Part shown: positions 16,415 through 24,493 of the stretch, in pieces | How the letters are laid out: each line of letters starts with the position of its first letter | Numbering within the stretch: position 1 is the first letter of the stretch | Assembly: GCF_033843265.1 (NCBI RefSeq) | Contig: NZ_JAWXRD010000027.1 | Span: 186,001-250,000, forward strand | Reading direction: 5' to 3' | DNA: 64,000 bases | Source of the DNA: Scandinavium lactucae | GTDB taxonomy: Bacteria; Pseudomonadota; Gammaproteobacteria; Enterobacterales; Enterobacteriaceae | Program-made: the position numbers and the translations under genes | The notes under the pieces: generated by a model | Seen by the model: the letters and a program-made list of their open reading frames with translations, nothing else | Told to the model about the DNA's origin: nothing | Databases searched by the model: none

Positions 16415-16786
16415 TTACAGACGGAATTCCGCCATAGACATTAATGTATCAATACCGCCCAGAGGACAATTGGGATGAAACAACAGATAAATACCATTCC
16501 CGTTATCTTCTGTAATTGATAGCATCAAGTAATACTCTTCTGTCAGACGGACCACGAACTCTGGGTTTGCAATTAAATGATGAATTACATCCAATACGTG
16601 TCGCTTAATACCTTCAGGAACATCATCGGGTTCAATGTATATTAATGTTACACCGACCTCTCCCCAGAAATTCATTGCAGAAGATTCATCATCAAATGGG
16701 AGTATCAGCTCTTTTCTCAGGACAGTCATAACTGAATCGGGAAGAAGGAGCGACGGCAGGTCTTGCCAGTTCGAGACAAATTTCAT
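16415..16786 (-). CDS. Unknown 123-aa protein
   Basis: No family is recognised. A 123-aa acidic soluble protein beginning MKFVSNWQDLPSLLLPDSV, with alternating strands and helices and no motif. It is first in the leftward group 16415-15352. A terminator at 16808-16836 separates it from the zinc-ribbon gene upstream, so it should have its own promoter in the roughly 20 bp after that hairpin or be read through at low level. Confidence 0.75.
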   Translation of the reverse strand: MKFVSNWQDLPSLLLPDSVMTVLRKELILPFDDESSAMNFWGEVGVTLIYIEPDDVPEGIKRHVLDVIHHLIANPEFVVRLTEEYYLMLSITEDNGNGIYLLFHPNCPLGGIDTLMSMAEFRL

Positions 16787-16807
16787 TGTACAACCCTCAT
16801 AAATAAA

Positions 16808-16836
16808 AACCCCGATACGTTTTAAGTATCGGGGTT
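16808..16836 (-). terminator. Terminator after the integrase/zinc-ribbon pair
   Basis: AACCCCGATAC and GTATCGGGGTT form a perfect 11-bp stem with a 7-nt loop. On the minus strand it is followed by a T-rich tract (TTTATTT). It ends leftward transcription of the second integrase and the zinc-ribbon gene. Confidence 0.85.
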
Positions 16837-16878
16837 ATGTAGACAGGAAAATAATCTTGAATTGCCTTTAGTGGTCAT

Positions 16879-17136
16879 CTATATACGCTCATAATACCCA
16901 CACGATTTACAGACCAGCACTGGCGCATTATTTCTCTCTCGCTGCTCCATAAATCCAAAGAGGCGTTTTATTGCCCTGATGATGTCTTTGAGCAATTCTG
17001 CCATTTGATCCGGGCTGATATAACCAGCAGGCGTTGTCAGGAACCGATCATCACGAGTCAACTCAGCTATCTTTCCGGCTGTTTCCGTCACTGTGTTTCG
17101 GCTATCGCACTTAGGACATTTTAACGGCATAATCAT
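16879..17136 (-). CDS. Small two-CxxC zinc-ribbon protein (85 aa)
   Basis: The protein begins with CPKCDS and ends with CKSCGYY, two CxxC knuckles about 70 residues apart that together make a zinc ribbon. A helical segment (MAELLKDIIRAIKRLFGF) lies between. Such proteins often contact DNA, RNA or a partner protein. The gene starts 9 bp after the integrase stop and is surely co-transcribed with it. Whether it assists recombination is unknown. Confidence 0.8.
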   Translation of the reverse strand: MIMPLKCPKCDSRNTVTETAGKIAELTRDDRFLTTPAGYISPDQMAELLKDIIRAIKRLFGFMEQRERNNAPVLVCKSCGYYERI

Positions 17137-17145
17137 TCTCCACGT

Positions 17146-18363
17146 TTAAGGGGTGCTAAAATCATCATTGTTACCGACAGTAACGGTGTTCAAAAGAAGA
17201 TCTGTTACGCCCTGCCCGGTCTGACGCATACGCTCTGGTGTCAATTTCGCGTAGCGCTCCGTGCTTTGAATACTGGCATGCGCCAGCTGGGCTTTAACGT
17301 CATACAGACTGTACTGACCACTGGAGACAAGTAATGATGCGACGGAATGTCGCGTGGTGTGAAAACAGACTTCACTCTTATCTATACCGCATTCGGCCAG
17401 TATTTTTTCATACGCCCACCGTGGTTCTGATATCGGCTTTCCATTATCTTTTACGGCAAACAGATAGGGGTTACTGCCAACCCTTGGGATCGAATCTATA
17501 ATCGATAATGCGACATCACTGAGATACACAGTCCTGCTTCGACCATTCTTAGTATAAGGAATGAACAAGGACCTGTTACCCCGATCAATATGTTTGTGCA
17601 TGACGTTAAGCATTTCTGATTTGCGGGTGCCAGTTAGCAGCAACATGGCGATCAGCCCTCCGGCAGCTTTATTTCGGTATCGAGATGCAGCATCGAGGAT
17701 CCTCCTGATCTCATCAGCGTCAAAAAAGCGCGTCCGCTGATTATTCTCCTTCAGCAAAGGGATCTTATCGGCTTCATTCTTCTCCAGGACATCCTGTCGT
17801 AGCGCATAACGGCCCATGGTTTTCAGAATAGCCAGTGCCCTGTTACAGGTAGACGGTGCATACTGCTGGCCGTGAATACGGCCCTCAAGCATGTCGAAAA
17901 GCACCTGCTGGATCTCCCGGGCCCGAAGGTCGCAGTAACGAATCTTCCCCAGACGGGATTCAATATATTGCGTGAAACGCTGCACATCCTTATCCCAGGA
18001 CTTTTTATGGCGCTTGATGAACGGAACATAGGTCTGGTGGAAAAACTCACTAAGTGTGGGCATGGCACGGTAGTTATCGCGTTCCGCTTTCGGGTCATTA
18101 CCCAGTGCAATTGACTCTTTGTGACGACGTGCTATCTGACGGGCTGTCCCCACATCAATTTCAGGGAATCTGCCAATACTGATACTTTTTTTGGTACCGT
18201 GGAATGTGTAGCGCAAGAGAAAACGTTTGTTACCCGTTCGGCCTGAGAGACATTTAAGGCCGATGACTTCGGTATCAGACACCTCAAGCTCTGTAGATCG
18301 AGTATCTGTGTTTGCCGGAAGGGCTTTGATGGATGAATTGGTGAATCGGAAGGATTTCTGCAT
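17146..18363 (-). CDS. Second tyrosine recombinase / integrase
   Basis: A 405-aa phage-type integrase distinct from the one at 6728. It has an N-terminal DUF4102-like arm-binding domain (about 1-90), a core-binding domain (about 95-195) and a catalytic domain with the arginine in TGTRKSEM, HTTRHSV (H-x-x-R), LAHAS and the nucleophile tyrosine in ERYAKL. GAGGA stands 5 bp before the ATG at 18363, preferred over ATGs ten and four codons upstream. It reads away from leuZ. It may belong to a second or remnant element; no matching repeat was found for it in the window. The 275 bp to the next gene holds no gene I can see. Confidence 0.92.
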   Translation of the reverse strand: MQKSFRFTNSSIKALPANTDTRSTELEVSDTEVIGLKCLSGRTGNKRFLLRYTFHGTKKSISIGRFPEIDVGTARQIARRHKESIALGNDPKAERDNYRAMPTLSEFFHQTYVPFIKRHKKSWDKDVQRFTQYIESRLGKIRYCDLRAREIQQVLFDMLEGRIHGQQYAPSTCNRALAILKTMGRYALRQDVLEKNEADKIPLLKENNQRTRFFDADEIRRILDAASRYRNKAAGGLIAMLLLTGTRKSEMLNVMHKHIDRGNRSLFIPYTKNGRSRTVYLSDVALSIIDSIPRVGSNPYLFAVKDNGKPISEPRWAYEKILAECGIDKSEVCFHTTRHSVASLLVSSGQYSLYDVKAQLAHASIQSTERYAKLTPERMRQTGQGVTDLLLNTVTVGNNDDFSTP

Positions 18364-18638
18364 GATTATCCTCATGTATCTTACTGATATCATAATAATA
18401 ATATGTAAATAAAAAGGGGGTTGTTGCGGGTGGGCTTGGCCTGGGCGGGAGATTGTTTATGGGGATTAATTGTTAATAGTAGAATTTCAGCTCTGCGCCA
18501 GAAGCTGACGTAGAGAGGTTCTGACAAGCTCTCGTATCGTGGCAAAATTTTGGCTACCGCTTTCCTCGCAGCAACTGACTTAGTTGACCACGTCGAGTGT
18601 GATAATCTGATGTTGGTAAAATTCTAATCGGAGGAAAT

Positions 18639-19271
18639 ATGCACGGACCTGATCCAATGAACAAACACCCAATGGAGGGATTTCCTCAGGTTTGTTTCAT
18701 TAAAAATACAGTGACAAACCCAAACATTATCATCGGAGATTTCACGTATTATGATGATCCAGAGGACGCGGAGAATTTTGAACGAAATGTTCTGTATCAC
18801 TTCCCGTTTATCGGCGACAAATTAATTATCGGTAAATTTTGTGCTATCGCGAAAGGTGCCCAGTTCATCATGAACGGTGCTAACCATAAACTATCAGGCT
18901 TCTCTACCTTCCCGTTTTACATCTTCGGCAATGGATGGGAAAAATCGACACCGCAATCCGGCGATCTCCCCTATAAAGGAGACACGATTATCGGGAATGA
19001 CGTGTGGATAGGATATGAAGCACTTATCATGCCCGGTGTGAAAATTGGTAATGGCGCAATTATTTCCTCGCGATCCGTTGTCACAGCCGATGTACCTGCC
19101 TATACCGTCGTTGGGGGGAACCCAGCAAAAGTGATAAAGAAAAGATTTTCCGATGAAATAACATTGGAATTAGAAAAACTGGCTTGGTGGGATTGGCCCG
19201 TAGCGCGAATTACGAGATCTCTCGCCGCGATCATGACCAATGATATCGAAGCTCTTCGTAAAATAGCGTAG
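18639..19271 (+). CDS. Vat-family (streptogramin A) acetyltransferase
   Basis: A 210-aa hexapeptide-repeat acyltransferase of the Vat/CatB xenobiotic group, which moves acetyl from acetyl-CoA to a drug hydroxyl. The N-terminal HGPDP, FIMNGANHK (catalytic histidine in the NANH/NGANH region), GNDVWIG and VVGGNPAKVI are the Vat-type signatures. The left-handed beta helix spans about 30-170. GGAGG lies 4 bp before the ATG. It is the first of three antibiotic-modifying-type genes in a row. The real substrate in this host is unknown, as Gram-negative cells are little affected by streptogramin A. Confidence 0.85.
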   Translation: MHGPDPMNKHPMEGFPQVCFIKNTVTNPNIIIGDFTYYDDPEDAENFERNVLYHFPFIGDKLIIGKFCAIAKGAQFIMNGANHKLSGFSTFPFYIFGNGWEKSTPQSGDLPYKGDTIIGNDVWIGYEALIMPGVKIGNGAIISSRSVVTADVPAYTVVGGNPAKVIKKRFSDEITLELEKLAWWDWPVARITRSLAAIMTNDIEALRKIA

Positions 19272-19324
19272 TCAGGTTTGACCCATTCAGTTTTGATCGG
19301 GACAGGCTGCTAATGGAAGACACT

Positions 19325-20176
19325 ATGCATAACGATGAATCCAAACGCTGGCTGGAACGCTGGAGGCTCGTCCCTGATGGTCCTCTACTCATAACCCATA
19401 CCTCACATCTTCTGCCAGTTATCAGGGTAACAAATGGCAGTAAAGCCATGCTAAAAATTACCTACGATGAATCCGAGCAATTGGGCAATGCGCTGATGGT
19501 ATGGTGGGAGGCAAACGGGGCGGCCAGAGTTTTTGCTCACGAAAATGAGGCCATTCTTCTGGAGCGGGCAACAGGCCCCGCTTCATTGTCACTTATGTCC
19601 AGAACAGGGCAGGATGACGCTGCATGCCATATCCTATGCAGGGTAGCAAACAAGCTCCATGCCTCCCCAAAATACCCATTGTCAGCGCTGACACCTCTGC
19701 GTCAATGGTTTTCGCCTCTGGACGTTGCGGCTCAAAGATACGGTGGTATTTTGGCCTATAGCGCTAAAGTCGCGGAAGAATTACTATCAACACCGCTTGA
19801 TCTTGTCTCGCTACATGGTGATTTACATCACGGAAACGTCCTTGATTTCGCTGAATCAGGTTGGCTGGCAATTGACCCAAAAGGGTTAAGTGGTGAGCGA
19901 GGATTTGATTTTGCCAATATCTTCACGAATCCAGATCTTGGCGATCCGGCATATCAAGTAGCAAGAGTGCTGAGTATTTTTAAACAGCGACTTGAAATAA
20001 TCACTGCGTTATCCGGAATACACAGAGAGCGACTGCTTATGTGGATAATTGCATGGTGTGGTCTATCAGCTGCGTGGTCACTCGAAATCAATAACTGTGT
20101 ATCAGTTCAGCTCGATGTCGCGAAGTTGGCTATTGCTGAACTGAGCAATTACCCTAAGCGACTATTGAAGGAGTAA
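19325..20176 (+). CDS. APH(6)-type streptomycin phosphotransferase family protein
   Basis: A kinase of the aminoglycoside 6-O-phosphotransferase family, which inactivates streptomycin with ATP. The Brenner-type motif LHGDLHHGNVL carries the catalytic aspartate. It is followed by WLAIDPKGLSGERGFDFANI, where the DPKG aspartate binds metal; both are typical of APH(6). The N-lobe (about 25-90) is short. The ATG at 19325 has GGAAG 5 bp upstream; an in-frame ATG at 19313 is an alternative. The stop is 2 bp before the next gene. Activity and substrate range are inferred from family only. Confidence 0.85.
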   Translation: MHNDESKRWLERWRLVPDGPLLITHTSHLLPVIRVTNGSKAMLKITYDESEQLGNALMVWWEANGAARVFAHENEAILLERATGPASLSLMSRTGQDDAACHILCRVANKLHASPKYPLSALTPLRQWFSPLDVAAQRYGGILAYSAKVAEELLSTPLDLVSLHGDLHHGNVLDFAESGWLAIDPKGLSGERGFDFANIFTNPDLGDPAYQVARVLSIFKQRLEIITALSGIHRERLLMWIIAWCGLSAAWSLEINNCVSVQLDVAKLAIAELSNYPKRLLKE

Positions 20177-20178
20177 TT

Positions 20179-20640
20179 ATGAACGTGAGAAGGTTTATAG
20201 ACGGTGATGAAATTACTTTACTAAATGTTTTTTTATCATCGGTACGCACCATCGCAGCACACGATTATACACCAGAACAAATTGATGCCTGGGCTCCAGT
20301 AAACATTAACCAACGAAAATGGTTCAGCCACATAAGAGAGCTAAGACCCTTTGTCGTTGAGGTTAACGGTGAAATAGTTGGATATGCTGATCTTCAATCC
20401 AACGGTTATATTGACCATTTCTTCGTGTCAGGAACCATGTCGAAACAAGGTGTCGGAACACTGCTGATGAATCGTATTTATGAAGAAGCAGCGATGCTTG
20501 GCATTAAAGTCCTTATGTCAGATGTAAGCAAGACCGCAGAACGATTTTTTCTACATCATGGTTTTAATGTTGTCGAACGCCGCTTCCCTTTCCGGCGCGG
20601 CGTAATGCTGGAAAATGCATTAATGCAAAAAAAGCTTTAA
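20179..20640 (+). CDS. GNAT-family N-acetyltransferase
   Basis: A 153-aa acetyl-CoA-dependent N-acetyltransferase of the YafP-like GNAT type. It has the early AHDYTPEQIDAWAP segment common in this subfamily, a central strand FVVEVNGEIVGYADLQ, the acetyl-CoA-binding loop SKQGVGTLLM (Q/R-x-x-G-x-G/A) and a C-terminal FFLHHGFNVV. AAGGAG lies 8 bp before the ATG. It follows the APH(6)-like gene after 2 bp, so it is co-transcribed. The acceptor substrate is unknown; some YafP-like enzymes detoxify aromatic amines. Confidence 0.87.
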   Translation: MNVRRFIDGDEITLLNVFLSSVRTIAAHDYTPEQIDAWAPVNINQRKWFSHIRELRPFVVEVNGEIVGYADLQSNGYIDHFFVSGTMSKQGVGTLLMNRIYEEAAMLGIKVLMSDVSKTAERFFLHHGFNVVERRFPFRRGVMLENALMQKKL

Positions 20641-20782
20641 CGAATGTAACGTTGGTATGAACGATTAGACCGGCAAGGTCGTATTGAAACACCACAGTTC
20701 AAGAAAACGTCTGCTGCTCGCTCATAGCGGACACCTGTGATAATTAATTCCGACGCAAAATCTAATCAGCATGTTACTTTGT

Positions 20783-21304
20783 CTACTGCTGGTCAAATCG
20801 TTCAAGTGATTTCAGCAGCTCCGCCAGATTGCGGTCTAATTTTTCCAGTATGGTATCTGAAATGCCTGACAAGATTTCCCTTTCATTTTCGACATGCTTT
20901 TCCACGGCCCGATCAATTAACGCCACACCCTCCTGCGTCAACTGAACCAGCATGCTGCGCGCATCATTCGCATTGACCTGACGGCTGATTAAGCCTCGTG
21001 CCTCCAGACGTTTGAGTCGGTGCGTCATCGTGCCAGAGGTGACCATCAGTGCCGAAAACAGCTCAGTCGGGCTGAGGCTGTAAGGTGCGCCAGCCCGGCG
21101 CAGCGTCGCCAGCATATCAAATTCCCACATGCTCAATTCAAATTCTGAAAACGTTGATTCAAGTCGCTGCTCCAGCAGCGCGGTACAACGTTTCAGACGG
21201 CCAATTGGTCCCATTGGGCTGCAGTTCAGATCGGGTCGTTCGCGCTGCCACTGCTCAAGAATGACATCAACCGCATCGTGCAAGGGTTTATTCATATCGC
21301 TCAT
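20783..21304 (-). CDS. MarR-family transcriptional regulator
   Basis: A 173-aa MarR-type winged helix regulator. The dimer helices are at the N- and C-termini. The wHTH is at about 60-125 (SPTELFSALMVTSGTMTHRLKRLEARGLI), with the wing NANDARSMLVQLT. Such proteins repress a neighbouring exporter until a small molecule binds. It is divergent from the EamA exporter gene, with two CTT..TCAAG palindromes in the shared control region. The start could be 21304 or 21295. Confidence 0.9.
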   Translation of the reverse strand: MSDMNKPLHDAVDVILEQWQRERPDLNCSPMGPIGRLKRCTALLEQRLESTFSEFELSMWEFDMLATLRRAGAPYSLSPTELFSALMVTSGTMTHRLKRLEARGLISRQVNANDARSMLVQLTQEGVALIDRAVEKHVENEREILSGISDTILEKLDRNLAELLKSLERFDQQ

Positions 21305-21308
21305 TTGT

Positions 21309-21320
21309 CTTGACTTCAAG
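21309..21320. promoter_or_regulatory. MarR-type operator half of divergent promoter, site 1
   Basis: CTTGACTTCAAG is a palindrome with 5-bp arms (CTTGA/TCAAG) four bases upstream of the marR start. It shares CTT..TTCAAG with site 2 and is a likely autoregulatory operator. Confidence 0.55.
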
Positions 21321-21342
21321 GTAGTTGATGGACAGACTGATT

Positions 21343-21362
21343 TTATCTTTAATTCAAGATAA
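21343..21362. promoter_or_regulatory. MarR-type operator, site 2, near the exporter start
   Basis: TTATCTT-TAATTC-AAGATAA is a perfect 7-bp inverted repeat ending 10 bp before the exporter ATG. It contains CTTTAATTCAAG, closely matching site 1. Binding here would block exporter transcription or its ribosome site. Confidence 0.6.
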
Positions 21363-21372
21363 AGGCAAAATC

Positions 21373-22245
21373 ATGAACACCTTATTTTCTTTGACTTACT
21401 GGCGTGACGTCCTGCTGACTGCCCTGGCGCCGGCGATATGGGGTTCCACTTATCTCGTTACAACACAGTTTCTTCCACCAGATCGACCCTTCACCGCAGC
21501 CCTGATTCGTGTTCTTCCGGCAGGGATCCTGCTGTTACTGCTTACCCGCCGTTTCCCTGCTTACCGTGACGCTGGACGCCTGCTGATTCTCAGCGCACTC
21601 AATATCGGTGTGTTTCAGGCGTTGTTGTTTATTGCTGCCTACCGATTGCCCGGCGGACTCGCCGCCGTTATAGGGGCGATTCAGCCACTTTTAGTGATGG
21701 TACTTGCCTGGACTGTCGATCATCGTGCACCACGACAAATTACGTTATGGGCAGCGCTGGCAGGCTTATTCGGCATGGCTATATTGTTACTTTCTCCGCA
21801 GACGGTGTTTGAACCTGTCGGTATTGCTGCTGCATTGCTGGGTGCAATCTGTATGGCAACCGGCATCTGGCTGACTCGCCGCTGGCAGATCGACTTGCCA
21901 GTGATGGCGTTGACTGGCTGGCAGTTAGTGCTGGGAGGGTTAATGCTGGCACCAGTGGCATGGATGGTTGATGCGCCCTTACCAGCCCTGACCCGATCGC
22001 AATATACCGCGTATGCCTATTTGTGCCTGGCGGGTGCCTTTATCGCATACGGTTTATGGTTCCGAGGCATCAACCAGCTGCCTGGCATAGCCGTAGCTTC
22101 ATTAGGATTGCTCAGCCCACTGGCTGCTGTCTTGCTTGGCTGGATAGTGCTTTCTCAGGCACTAAGCGGCACCGCTTTGATGGGCCTCGTGATTGTGCTG
22201 ATCAGCGTATTAGTTGTTCAATACACATCTGTTCGTTCTGATTAA
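21373..22245 (+). CDS. EamA/DMT-superfamily exporter
   Basis: A 290-aa inner-membrane transporter with ten predicted helices in two EamA repeats. The first starts APAIWGSTYLVTTQFLP and the second lies around LLGAICMATGIWL. Members export amino acids, metabolites or drugs by proton exchange. The ATG at 21373 follows AAAGGC and is preferred over 21325, which would place the operator palindrome inside the coding region. It is divergently paired with a MarR regulator, so it is probably induced by its substrate. The substrate is unknown. Confidence 0.88.
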   Translation: MNTLFSLTYWRDVLLTALAPAIWGSTYLVTTQFLPPDRPFTAALIRVLPAGILLLLLTRRFPAYRDAGRLLILSALNIGVFQALLFIAAYRLPGGLAAVIGAIQPLLVMVLAWTVDHRAPRQITLWAALAGLFGMAILLLSPQTVFEPVGIAAALLGAICMATGIWLTRRWQIDLPVMALTGWQLVLGGLMLAPVAWMVDAPLPALTRSQYTAYAYLCLAGAFIAYGLWFRGINQLPGIAVASLGLLSPLAAVLLGWIVLSQALSGTALMGLVIVLISVLVVQYTSVRSD

Positions 22246-22443
22246 CGCTTGAACCATACAGAACGTTCTAACTAGTATTTCCGTACATCATCCTGTTAAT
22301 TAACGGGTTTCAATCCACTTTTCTTAACCTGACCGCCCGCTTGTGGAGAAGTATCACTCTCCTTTTTTTGACAGCAGATTTCTCTTTCAGCTTAGAAAGG
22401 GGCGAGGTAACGTAGCAGAAAACCTGAGTTCGGACGTAATATC

Positions 22444-23097
22444 ATGCCTTCTGTTGAAACCTTCATGACTTTCGTTCTCGCCCTGACGCTTCTGGCGATT
22501 TCTCCTGGGCCTGACATAATGCTGACTATTGCCAGAGGCGTCGGTCAGGGAAGGCGTATTGCTTTACCCACGGTGCTGGGCAATGTGTTTGTGGCAGGTT
22601 TTGTGCAGGTTTCTTTTCTGGTTTTAGGACTGGTAACCGTCGTTCACGCGTGGCCGGTTGCGCTGGATCTGCTGAGATGGGTTGGTGCAGCTTATCTGAT
22701 ATGGCTGGACATAAAAATGATTGCTACTTCAGGCACAGACACCCGTTTGCGGAAAACCGCAAGGATTTCTGACTGGAATGCCGTTAAGGAAGGTGCGCTG
22801 AACAGTCTGACTAACCCGAAATCACTGCTGTTCATGTTTGCTTTTCTTCCTCAATTCGTCGATCCGGCTGCGGGTCCTGTCTGGCTGCAACTACTTGTTC
22901 TGGGCCGTGTCCAGAAACTGGCTGGAATTTTGTCCCTAGGTTCAGTCGCAATGGCATCAGGAACATTTGGAAACTGGTTGGGTAAACACCCCGGCTTTAT
23001 CAAATGGCAGGAGCGTTTTACAGGCGTTGTCATGGTAGGGCTTGGCATGCGCATGTTCTTCGGCGGGTCTAATGTAGTATCGAAGCCTGCGAAATAA
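22444..23097 (+). CDS. LysE/RhtB-family amino-acid exporter
   Basis: A 217-aa inner-membrane protein with about six helices. The N-terminus, with LAISPGPDIMLTIARGVGQG, carries the LysE/RhtB signature, and NPKSLLFMFAFLPQF is the second conserved loop. Family members export amino acids such as threonine, homoserine or leucine. The third quarter (residues about 140-165, LQLLVLGRVQKLAGILSLG) departs from the usual pattern and may be a local change. A 198-bp gap separates it from the EamA gene, so it likely has its own promoter. Confidence 0.87.
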   Translation: MPSVETFMTFVLALTLLAISPGPDIMLTIARGVGQGRRIALPTVLGNVFVAGFVQVSFLVLGLVTVVHAWPVALDLLRWVGAAYLIWLDIKMIATSGTDTRLRKTARISDWNAVKEGALNSLTNPKSLLFMFAFLPQFVDPAAGPVWLQLLVLGRVQKLAGILSLGSVAMASGTFGNWLGKHPGFIKWQERFTGVVMVGLGMRMFFGGSNVVSKPAK

Positions 23098-23122
23098 GTT
23101 TCAACTACAGGGTAAGCTATAT

Positions 23123-23150
23123 GTCCGCTTTTCGCTCTCAGCGGACATTT
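23123..23150 (+). terminator. Possible terminator after the LysE-type gene
   Basis: ATGTCCGC and GCGGACAT form an 8-bp stem with a 12-nt loop, followed by TTACCTTT. It lies 26 bp after the exporter stop. The rest of the 350-bp gap up to tRNA-Leu contains no gene that I can support. Confidence 0.5.
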
Positions 23151-23384
23151 ACCTTTGGCATTTCGAAAACAGGGAATTCACAACTATTCACTCAGTTTCA
23201 GAATCGTCAAACGCATCAAAACAGCACGTAACTAAATCAGACCAGAACCGTACCGGAACCACGAAACAGGAGCCCTGTTATCTATGCTTGAAGGGAAACG
23301 AATGAGGTGGTATTACCTGGCGTGAGAAGGCACGTCATTGCACCCCGTGAGCACAGGATATGCACAGGGCGTGAATTGCGTGCA

Positions 23385-23408
23385 CAAAAAAACCACCCGA
23401 AGGTGGTT
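23385..23408 (-). terminator. Terminator of the glyW-cysT-leuZ tRNA operon
   Basis: On the minus strand AACCACC-TTCG-GGTGGTT is a 7-bp stem closed by a stable TTCG tetraloop and followed by a run of T. It lies 43 bp beyond the 3' end of tRNA-Leu. Confidence 0.9.
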
Positions 23409-23450
23409 TCACGACACTGCTTATTGCTTTGATTATTCTACTTTTTCCCA

Positions 23451-23537
23451 TGGTAGCCGGAGTGGGACTTGAACCCACACAGCGCGAACGCCGAGGGATT
23501 TTAAATCCCTTGTGTCTACCGATTCCACCATCCGGCC
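23451..23537 (-). tRNA. leuZ: tRNA-Leu (anticodon TAA)
   Basis: An 87-nt class II tRNA with a long variable arm, GGTTCAAGTCC-type T-arm, encoded CCA, and anticodon TAA in a TTTAAAA loop. The acceptor pairs GGCCGGA with TCCGGCT. It differs from E. coli leuZ at a few paired positions in the acceptor and T-stem, with pairing kept. Its 3' end borders the accessory block to the left and is the likely integration target. Confidence 0.97.
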
Positions 23538-23550
23538 TCGGGGAATAAAT

Positions 23551-23624
23551 TGGAGGCGCGTTCCGGAGTCGAACCGGACTAGACGGATTTGCAATCCGCT
23601 ACATAACCGCTTTGCTAACGCGCC
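23551..23624 (-). tRNA. cysT: tRNA-Cys (anticodon GCA)
   Basis: A 74-nt cloverleaf beginning GGCGCGTTAGC and ending GCGCCTCCA, with anticodon GCA. It is the middle gene of the glyW-cysT-leuZ operon, 13 bp from leuZ. Confidence 0.98.
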
Positions 23625-23663
23625 GAAGTACTATCACATCCGCAATTGCCGATGCGTCTAAAT

Positions 23664-23739
<76 letters not shown>

Positions 23740-23889
23740 AGATCAGATGACTAACTTAATCATTTGATTTTATTACCGTCTGGCAAGCTGTGCTGCCGTT
23801 CGATGCGATGCATTCTACTTACCTGACGCACTGAGTCAACGTTAATTTTCACCGCAACGGATCGTTTGATGAAATTTACGTCGAAACGA

Positions 23890-24438
23890 TCACTGTTCAA
23901 GCAAATCGCCGCGTGCCGCGTTCAGATACTGGAACATCGACCACAGTGTCAGCACCGCCGCAACCATGAACAGACCAATCCCGGCCCATTCAACCCACTC
24001 GTTTGGACGCCACAGCATCCACACCAGCGCCGCCATTTGCGCAGTGGTTTTCACTTTACCAATCCACGACACTGCCACGTTGCTGCGCTTACCGAGCTCC
24101 GCCATCCACTCACGCAGTGCGGAGATGATAATTTCACGCGCGATCATGGTCGCCGCAGGGAGCGTCACCCACCAGGAGTGATAATGCTCAACCACCAGCA
24201 CCATGGCGATCGCGACCATTACCTTATCGGCGACCGGATCAAGGAACGCACCAAAACGGGTGCTCTGATTCCAGCGACGCGCCAGATAACCATCAAACCA
24301 GTCGGTTATCGCCGCCACGAAGAAAATCAGCGCACAGGCAAACGGGGCCCAGACAAAGGGAAGATAGAACGCCAGCACGAAAAACGGGATCAGGATGACG
24401 CGAAACAATGTGAGCAACGTAGGGATATTAAATTGCAT
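23890..24438 (-). CDS. pgsA: CDP-diacylglycerol-glycerol-3-phosphate 3-phosphatidyltransferase
   Basis: This integral inner-membrane enzyme makes phosphatidylglycerol phosphate from CDP-diacylglycerol and glycerol-3-phosphate, the committed step to phosphatidylglycerol and cardiolipin. The 182-aa protein has several membrane helices and the CDP-alcohol phosphotransferase motif around DWFDGYLARRWNQSTRFGAFLDPVADK (metal and nucleotide aspartates). Length equals that of E. coli. It lies 55 bp after uvrC on the same strand and ahead of the tRNA operon. Confidence 0.97.
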   Translation of the reverse strand: MQFNIPTLLTLFRVILIPFFVLAFYLPFVWAPFACALIFFVAAITDWFDGYLARRWNQSTRFGAFLDPVADKVMVAIAMVLVVEHYHSWWVTLPAATMIAREIIISALREWMAELGKRSNVAVSWIGKVKTTAQMAALVWMLWRPNEWVEWAGIGLFMVAAVLTLWSMFQYLNAARGDLLEQ

Positions 24439-24493
24439 GGCGACGGTAACTATCTGTTGTCAGTAAAATTAGCCCTATGTTGCTACAGAGCCC

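Noticed and set aside
18364..20782. Transposon or integron carrying the Vat/APH/GNAT genes
   Set aside because: No terminal inverted repeats, attC-like sites, transposase or integron integrase were seen around the cluster.
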